A DNA stretch of 64,000 nt from Chlorogloeopsis sp. ULAP01 (GTDB lineage Bacteria; Cyanobacteriota; Cyanobacteriia; Cyanobacteriales; Nostocaceae), in assembly GCF_030381805.1 (NCBI RefSeq), contig NZ_JAUDRH010000011.1, positions 1 through 64,000 on the forward strand, given 5' to 3'. Below the pieces are notes generated by a model. That model saw only the letters and a program-made list of their open reading frames with translations. It ran no database searches and was not told where the DNA came from. The position numbers were made by a program, and so were the translations under genes. Every line of letters begins with the position of its first letter. Within the stretch, counting starts at the first letter, position 1. Below, one piece after another: positions 60,354-64,000 of the stretch.

Positions 60354-61523
60354 ATGAAAGCTGTTTGCTGGCATGGTGCCAATAATGTCCGAGTTGAGAC
60401 TGTTCCAGATCCGAAAATATTAAATCCTCGTGATGCAATTGTCAAAATTACTTCCACGGCGATTTGTGGTTCTGATTTGCATCTTTACGATGGCTTTATC
60501 CCCACGATGGAAAAAGGCGATATCCTTGGTCATGAATTTATGGGGGAAGTCGTTGAACTGGGTAGCCAGGTAAAGAATGTGAAAGTTGGCGATCGCGTGG
60601 TCGTTCCTTTTACTATTTCTTGCGGTAATTGCTTTTTTTGCAACCGTGACTTGTGGTCACTGTGCGATAATTCCAATCCCAATGCTTGGATTGCTGAAAA
60701 GCTGATGGGACATTCGCCAGCTGGTCTATTTGGCTACTCACATATGTTGGGTGGCTATGCAGGTGGACAGGCAGAGTACGCCCGCGTACCCTTTGCCGAC
60801 GTCGGCTTGTTCAAAATTCCCGATGGTTTAACAGACGACCAAGTACTGTTTCTCACCGATATTTTTCCCACTGGTTATATGGCAGCAGAAAATTGTCATA
60901 TAAAACCAGGAGATATTGTTGCAGTTTGGGGTTGCGGCCCGGTCGGACAATTCGCCATCAAAAGTGCTTTTCTTTTGGGTGCAGAACGTGTAATTGGTAT
61001 TGACCGCATTCCAGAACGCTTGCGTTTAGCTGAGAGTTATAGCGGTGCGGAAACTATCAATTATGAAGAAGTCGATCCAGGCGAAGTCCTCAAAGAAATG
61101 ACTGGCGGGCGCGGGCCTGATGCTGTTATTGATGCGGTAGGCATGGAAGCACACGGTACCAATTTCGATGCTTTGTACGACCGGGTTAAGCAAGCAGTGC
61201 GCCTAGAAACAGACCGACCAACAGCACTCCGGCAAGTACTACTTACCTGTCGTAAGGGTGGTCACGTATCGATTCCGGGTGTTTACGGTGGTTTCCTTGA
61301 CAAAATTCCAATGGGTGCAGCTTTTAACAAAGGGCTGACATTTAAAATGGGACAAACCCATGTCCATAAATACTTGCGCCCCTTACTAGAACACGTTCAA
61401 AAAGGTGATATCGATCCGTCATTCGTGATTACTCACCGCCTACCCTTAGAACAAGCGCCCCACGGCTACGAAATTTTCAAGCACAAAAAAGATAACTGTA
61501 TTAAAGTAGTGCTCAAACCATGA
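60354..61523 (+). CDS. Zinc-dependent alcohol dehydrogenase (copy 2)
   Basis: A 389-residue paralogue of the gene at 58165-59334, same length and domain order: ICGSDLHLYDG, GHEFMGEV, structural zinc loop SCGNCFFCNRDLWSLC, nucleotide fold WGCGPVGQFAIKSAFLLGAERVIGIDR. ATG at 60354 (MKAVCWHGANNVRVE) aligns with the first copy, so the frame from 60300 is too long. The next gene starts inside its stop (ATGA, 4-base overlap), so it is probably co-transcribed with the HdeD-like gene. Confidence 0.93.
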   Translation: MKAVCWHGANNVRVETVPDPKILNPRDAIVKITSTAICGSDLHLYDGFIPTMEKGDILGHEFMGEVVELGSQVKNVKVGDRVVVPFTISCGNCFFCNRDLWSLCDNSNPNAWIAEKLMGHSPAGLFGYSHMLGGYAGGQAEYARVPFADVGLFKIPDGLTDDQVLFLTDIFPTGYMAAENCHIKPGDIVAVWGCGPVGQFAIKSAFLLGAERVIGIDRIPERLRLAESYSGAETINYEEVDPGEVLKEMTGGRGPDAVIDAVGMEAHGTNFDALYDRVKQAVRLETDRPTALRQVLLTCRKGGHVSIPGVYGGFLDKIPMGAAFNKGLTFKMGQTHVHKYLRPLLEHVQKGDIDPSFVITHRLPLEQAPHGYEIFKHKKDNCIKVVLKP

Positions 61524-62098
61524 GGCAATCTCCCAACCGCAGAATTGGAACTCTGCTAGCTCGCAATTGGTGGACGTTAGCATTTCGTGGTGTGTTGGCA
61601 ATTCTCTTTGGAGTGGCAGTTTTTATTTGGCCGGCAATTAGTATTGCTGTGCTGGTAGCATTATTTGGTTTCTTCGTGCTGCTAAGTGGTATCTTGGCTA
61701 CGATCGCTGCATTGGGAAGCCGAGGATCAGAAGAAAATAAATGGCTATTGCTGTTTGAGGGAATAGTGGGCATTATCGCCGGTGTGCTGGTCTTCTTCTG
61801 GCCTAGAATTACAGCTCTAATACTGCTTTACTTTATTGCTGCTTGGGCTATTATCACTGGCATTCTCGAAATTATTGCTGCCATTCAACTACGCAAAGAA
61901 ATTGAGAATGAGTGGTTGCTTGCGATCGCTGGAATCGCCTCAGTAGTTTTTGGCATTTTAGCAGCAATTTGGCCAGGTGCAGGTGCTTTAGCAATTCTTT
62001 GGGGTATAGGAGCTTATGCAATTATCTTTGGCATCACGCTCTTAATTCTTGCTTTGCGGTTGCGAAATTGGCAAACACCAGGCCCGCCAGTTGTGTAG
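61520..62098 (+). CDS. HdeD-like (DUF308) membrane protein
   Basis: A 192-residue integral membrane protein with about six hydrophobic segments in a repeated pair pattern (RGVLAILFGVAVFIWP... / FEGIVGIIAGVLVFFWP... / AGIASVVFGILAAIWPG). The GI-F-P type repeats are typical of HdeD acid-resistance proteins. Its ATG overlaps the dehydrogenase stop by four bases, so the two are probably co-translated. Function in cyanobacteria is not known. Confidence 0.9.
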   Translation: MRQSPNRRIGTLLARNWWTLAFRGVLAILFGVAVFIWPAISIAVLVALFGFFVLLSGILATIAALGSRGSEENKWLLLFEGIVGIIAGVLVFFWPRITALILLYFIAAWAIITGILEIIAAIQLRKEIENEWLLAIAGIASVVFGILAAIWPGAGALAILWGIGAYAIIFGITLLILALRLRNWQTPGPPVV

Positions 62099-62134
62099 TG
62101 AGATAGATGCAATTAAAAAACAAGAGGAAAAAAA

Positions 62135-62476
62135 ATGTCTGATACAACTGTTACAAAGATTGACTCTGCTCATTCTCCCAAAGGTGAACATGGGGAAAAA
62201 TATCTCGCATCTGGCAAATCTATTTCTATGCGTCTGTGGGAAGATGAACAACCCGGTGAACCTAAAGAGCAAACTGCGCGAGAGTATGAAACCGTTGGTT
62301 ATGTGATTAAAGGTCGCGCCGAATTACATATCGAAGGTCAAACAGTTTTGCTGGAAGCTGGAAATTCCTGGGTAGTTCCGAAAGGGGCTTCTCACACCTA
62401 CAAAATATTAGAACCATTCACGGCTGTAGAAGCAACTAGCCCACCAGCCCAAGTTCACGGACGAGATGAGAATTAA
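62135..62476 (+). CDS. Cupin-domain protein
   Basis: A 113-residue single-domain cupin. The beta-barrel core runs from about 22 to 105 and includes YVIKGRAELHIEGQTVLLEAGNSWVVPKGASHTYKI, where the PxGxxH-type second motif (His near 88) is present. The first motif lacks the full two-His set, so metal binding may be partial. Function unknown. It is 36 bases after the HdeD gene and may belong to the same transcript. GAGGAAAAAAA precedes the ATG. Confidence 0.85.
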   Translation: MSDTTVTKIDSAHSPKGEHGEKYLASGKSISMRLWEDEQPGEPKEQTAREYETVGYVIKGRAELHIEGQTVLLEAGNSWVVPKGASHTYKILEPFTAVEATSPPAQVHGRDEN

Positions 62477-62751
62477 GTTGTAAAATCCGCCCTATCAGCT
62501 CCCCGACTTCTGGTAAAAAGTCGGGAAATTGTATTTTTTCGGATACAGAAGGGATTTTCAATCCAAAATCCAAAATTGTATAACCTCAGTCAGGATGGTT
62601 ATTTTTACGTACTTTTTTATGTAACTAAAGAATGATGTCGAGCAAAGATTTAGTGGGTTTCCTATAAAGAATAGGCAGCACAAATTTCAGAGAAATTTCA
62701 GAATTTGAATTTGTGCTAGCCCAACAAGTTGTAATTAATTAAGGAATAATA

Positions 62752-63666
62752 ATGTTTTACCACACAAAGAAGCTACAGTACTTCAAACCGCCAGAAAAAC
62801 CAGATGCAGTCTACGCGATGAAGATTCAAGAACTCATCGGTGGCACCTTTGGGGAAATGACGGTAATGATGCAGTACTTGTTTCAAGGCTGGAATTGCCG
62901 AGGCCCTGTAAAATATCGGGATATGCTTCTTGATATTGGTACTGAAGAAATCGGTCATATTGAGATGCTGGCCACAATGATTGCTCACCTACTGGATAAA
63001 GCACCGGTAAAATTGCAAGAAGAAGGTGCAAAAGATGCAGTTGTGGGTGCAGTTATGGGTGGTAGCAATCCACGGGATGTAATCATGGCAGCAGCGATGA
63101 ATCCTCAGCACGCCATTGTTTCCGGTTTGGGTGCCATGCCAGCTGATAGTGTTGGTTTTCCTTGGAATGGTCGTTTTATCGTTGCCAGTGGTAACCTAAT
63201 GGCAGATTTTCGGTCAAATCTCCACGCAGAGTCCCAAGGACGTTTGCAGGCAGTACGTCTGTATGAAATGTCCGACGATCCTGGGGTGAAAGACACCTTG
63301 AGTTTCATGATCGCTCGCGATACCATGCATCAAAACCAATGGTTAGCAGCTATTGAAGATTTGAAAGCAGAGGGGCTAGAAGATACTCCTGTTCCCAGTT
63401 CCTTCCCATTGGAATTGGAAAAGCGCGAGTTTGCTTACCAGTTCTGGAATCATTCCGAAGGAACTGAAAGTGCTGAAGGTAGCTGGGCAAAAGGTGCTTC
63501 AATGGACGGTAAAGGAGAATTTCAGTACGTTAAAAATCCTCAACCGTTAGGCCCAGAACCAACACCACCCCAACCCGAACCAAAACTGCACGGTACACCC
63601 CAAGCTAGAGAAGTAGAGGCTAAGGGGCAACAGAATGCGAGCGATCGCGTGATTATCGGTGGTTAG
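62752..63666 (+). CDS. Manganese catalase
   Basis: A 304-residue non-haem catalase that splits hydrogen peroxide. The di-manganese ligands match the known pattern: Glu35 (GGTFGEMTVM), Glu66 and His69 (GTEEIGHIEM), Glu160 (LHAESQGR) and His193 (RDTMHQNQW). The C-terminal tail is Pro/Gln-rich (TPPQPEPK). AAGGA precedes the ATG at 62752. It ends the stress block and is the clearest sign that this block serves peroxide defence. Confidence 0.95.
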   Translation: MFYHTKKLQYFKPPEKPDAVYAMKIQELIGGTFGEMTVMMQYLFQGWNCRGPVKYRDMLLDIGTEEIGHIEMLATMIAHLLDKAPVKLQEEGAKDAVVGAVMGGSNPRDVIMAAAMNPQHAIVSGLGAMPADSVGFPWNGRFIVASGNLMADFRSNLHAESQGRLQAVRLYEMSDDPGVKDTLSFMIARDTMHQNQWLAAIEDLKAEGLEDTPVPSSFPLELEKREFAYQFWNHSEGTESAEGSWAKGASMDGKGEFQYVKNPQPLGPEPTPPQPEPKLHGTPQAREVEAKGQQNASDRVIIGG

Positions 63667-63947
63667 GATTGCCGATATTCAAAATTGAATAACGCATTTG
63701 CTCAACAAAATACCTTATAAACTGGCAGCTATGAGTAGATGCCAGTTTTCTTATTACTGTTTTGTTTGCAAAGACTTTCAAGGTTCAATTAAGTAGGTTG
63801 GCGTTAAAAATTGTCGTTATGGCAAGGTTGAGGGCAGAAGGAAAGAGGGTTTTAGTTAAATTTACTTTTCGTAATATAGTTCTGTTTATTTGCACAATTC
63901 TAATTATATTATGTCCAGTTAATCAAACTGAATAAAAATGTTTGCTC

Positions 63948-63993
63948 GTAGTTAGGACTTTAGTCCTCAAGTCGGGATTGAAGTCCTGACTAC
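63948..63993. repeat. Imperfect palindrome at right edge
   Basis: GTAGTTAGGACTTTAGTCCT on the left pairs imperfectly with GGGATTGAAGTCCTGACTAC on the right. This is a dispersed cyanobacterial repeat style. The rest of 63667-64000 shows no gene. Confidence 0.55.
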
Positions 63994-64000
63994 AAACTGT

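Overview
The window looks like chromosomal DNA of a filamentous, heterocyst-forming cyanobacterium (order Nostocales). Direct signs are a tandem array of NsiR1-type small RNAs with TCCGGA promoter boxes at the left edge, many GCGATCGC (HIP1) sites, heptanucleotide STRR repeats, and cyanobacterial genes such as nblS, glnB and a helical carotenoid protein. The genus cannot be told from the sequence alone. Most of the window is ordinary housekeeping DNA with short intergenic spacers; two stretches (about 30.9-34.4 kb and 52.8-63.7 kb) are more accessory in character.

Layout: 0-0.9 kb, five NsiR1-like RNA units. 1.1-6.1 kb, thioredoxin-like protein, a membrane-tethered S8 protease and a lipoprotein of unknown function. 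6.2-11 kb, thiD, a coiled-coil membrane protein, glnB with an NtcA box, rdgB and a phosphohexomutase. 11.3-13 kb, a two-gene cassette of an actin-like ParM-type ATPase and a small protein that looks like a ParR-type ribbon-helix-helix adaptor. 13-25 kb, DedA, Gfo/Idh oxidoreductase, queC, CNNM/CorC protein, tRNA(CAT), pyrE, amine oxidase, thiC with a TPP riboswitch, a Tat-exported glycosidase-like protein and a pseudouridine synthase. 25-31 kb, signalling genes: a PAS histidine kinase, then a zinc-ribbon PP2C phosphatase followed by an FHA/zinc-ribbon Ser/Thr kinase. 31.4-34.1 kb, sparse DNA with a tnpB-only IS605-type element whose start codon appears to have changed to ATA. 34.4-41 kb, purD, nblS, MFS transporter, tRNA-Arg and moaC. 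41-46 kb, chaperones: hsp20, dnaK, a CbpA-type dnaJ and a cbpM-like gene. 46-52.7 kb, ahcY, an MscS channel, a sugar-nucleotide-type reductase and an alpha/beta-hydrolase-fold protein lacking the expected nucleophile.

From 52.8 to 63.7 kb lies a stress-protection neighbourhood: helical carotenoid protein, SDR oxidoreductase, DUF6335- and DUF2267-type small proteins, a DJ-1/PfpI-ferritin-like fusion, a polyketide-cyclase-type (SRPBCC) protein, two closely related zinc alcohol dehydrogenases, a repeat-containing exported protein, an HdeD-like membrane protein, a cupin and a manganese catalase. The content suggests protection from oxidative, desiccation or high-light stress. That collective role is inferred from family membership, not shown by the sequence.

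Genes that plausibly work together are thiC/thiD (thiamine, riboswitch only on thiC), the ParM/ParR-like pair, the PP2C/kinase pair, dnaK/dnaJ/cbpM, and the stress block. The most notable items are the NsiR1 array, the chromosomal actin-like partition-type cassette, the TnpB without a canonical start codon, the phosphatase-kinase pair, and the stress block with its fusion protein and duplicated dehydrogenase.
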